A stretch of DNA of 5,719 nucleotides, taken from the NCBI GenBank assembly GCA_030590715.1, contig JAUVCU010000123.1, forward strand, positions 1 through 5,719, in the 5' to 3' direction. Shown one piece after another: positions 5,657-5,719 of the stretch. The position numbers and the translations under genes were made by a program. Positions within the stretch are counted from its first letter, which is position 1. Each line of letters opens with the position of its first letter. The notes below the pieces were generated by a model that made no database searches, was not told the DNA's origin, and saw only the letters and a list, made by a program, of their open reading frames with translations. Source of the DNA: Lentisphaeria bacterium. Its GTDB lineage: Bacteria > Verrucomicrobiota > Lentisphaeria > Victivallales > JAUVCU01.

Positions 5657-5719
5657 TTCTAATCATACAAATAATTTCCCAAAAGGGGAAGAAAACAATC
5701 CTAGAGAGAACGACCTTTT
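5649..5719 (+). CDS. Start of a downstream gene, cut by the window end; product unknown
   Basis: An ATG at 5649, overlapping the kinase gene's end by eight bases in another frame and preceded by GGAG at seven bases, opens a frame that continues to the edge. The roughly 23 visible residues begin MIDSNHTNNFPKGEE and end with ENDL. They are polar, asparagine-rich and apparently disordered, with no domain visible. The ATGATTGA-type overlap is typical of genes in one operon. Since the upstream gene is a receiver-kinase, a second signalling protein would fit, for example a receiver protein with an HD-GYP or other output after a disordered leader. That identity is a guess from context. Confidence 0.6.
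   Translation, partial: MIDSNHTNNFPKGEENNPRENDL

Overview
The window is an AT-rich bacterial chromosome segment with five complete protein genes. There is a clear start of a sixth gene at the right edge and a weak candidate seventh at the left edge. The gene set is an HDOD regulatory protein, a soluble receiver-kinase of the GVAHEINTP type, a type II beta carbonic anhydrase and RNase III. Together with good Shine-Dalgarno sequences and sigma70-like promoters, it suggests a Gram-negative, environmentally responsive bacterium. A low-GC Desulfovibrio-like deltaproteobacterium is my best guess, but this is inferred from gene style only; no phylogenetic marker was compared.

Left half, minus strand, read right to left. 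A beta carbonic anhydrase (2647-3240) is followed by an HDOD-domain protein (1633-2484) with its own sigma70-like promoter. Only 52 bases later comes an XPB/Rad25-type superfamily 2 helicase (171-1580), probably co-transcribed with the HDOD gene. The 170 bases beyond the helicase are mostly non-coding, with a possible gene start reading off the left edge.

Centre. A 249-base divergent intergenic region (3241-3489) separates carbonic anhydrase from RNase III. It holds a perfect 13-base palindrome, but promoter calls there are weak.

Right half, plus strand. RNase III (rnc, 3490-4173) is followed by a 187-base gap with a strong promoter. Next is a cytoplasmic response-regulator/histidine-kinase fusion (4361-5656), whose last codons overlap the start of a further gene (5649 onward) cut by the window end. 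The last two genes form a translationally coupled pair and probably one signalling pathway.

Three long-ORF starts are probably wrong. The TTG at 2502 lies inside the HDOD Shine-Dalgarno sequence, the GTG at 4316 is upstream of a much better ATG at 4361, and the ATG at 3442 for RNase III is less likely than 3490. I see no CRISPR array, tRNA, rRNA, insertion sequence or defence island. The most unusual item is the helicase, which has the full archaeal XPB domain order. I found no convincing undescribed multi-gene system.
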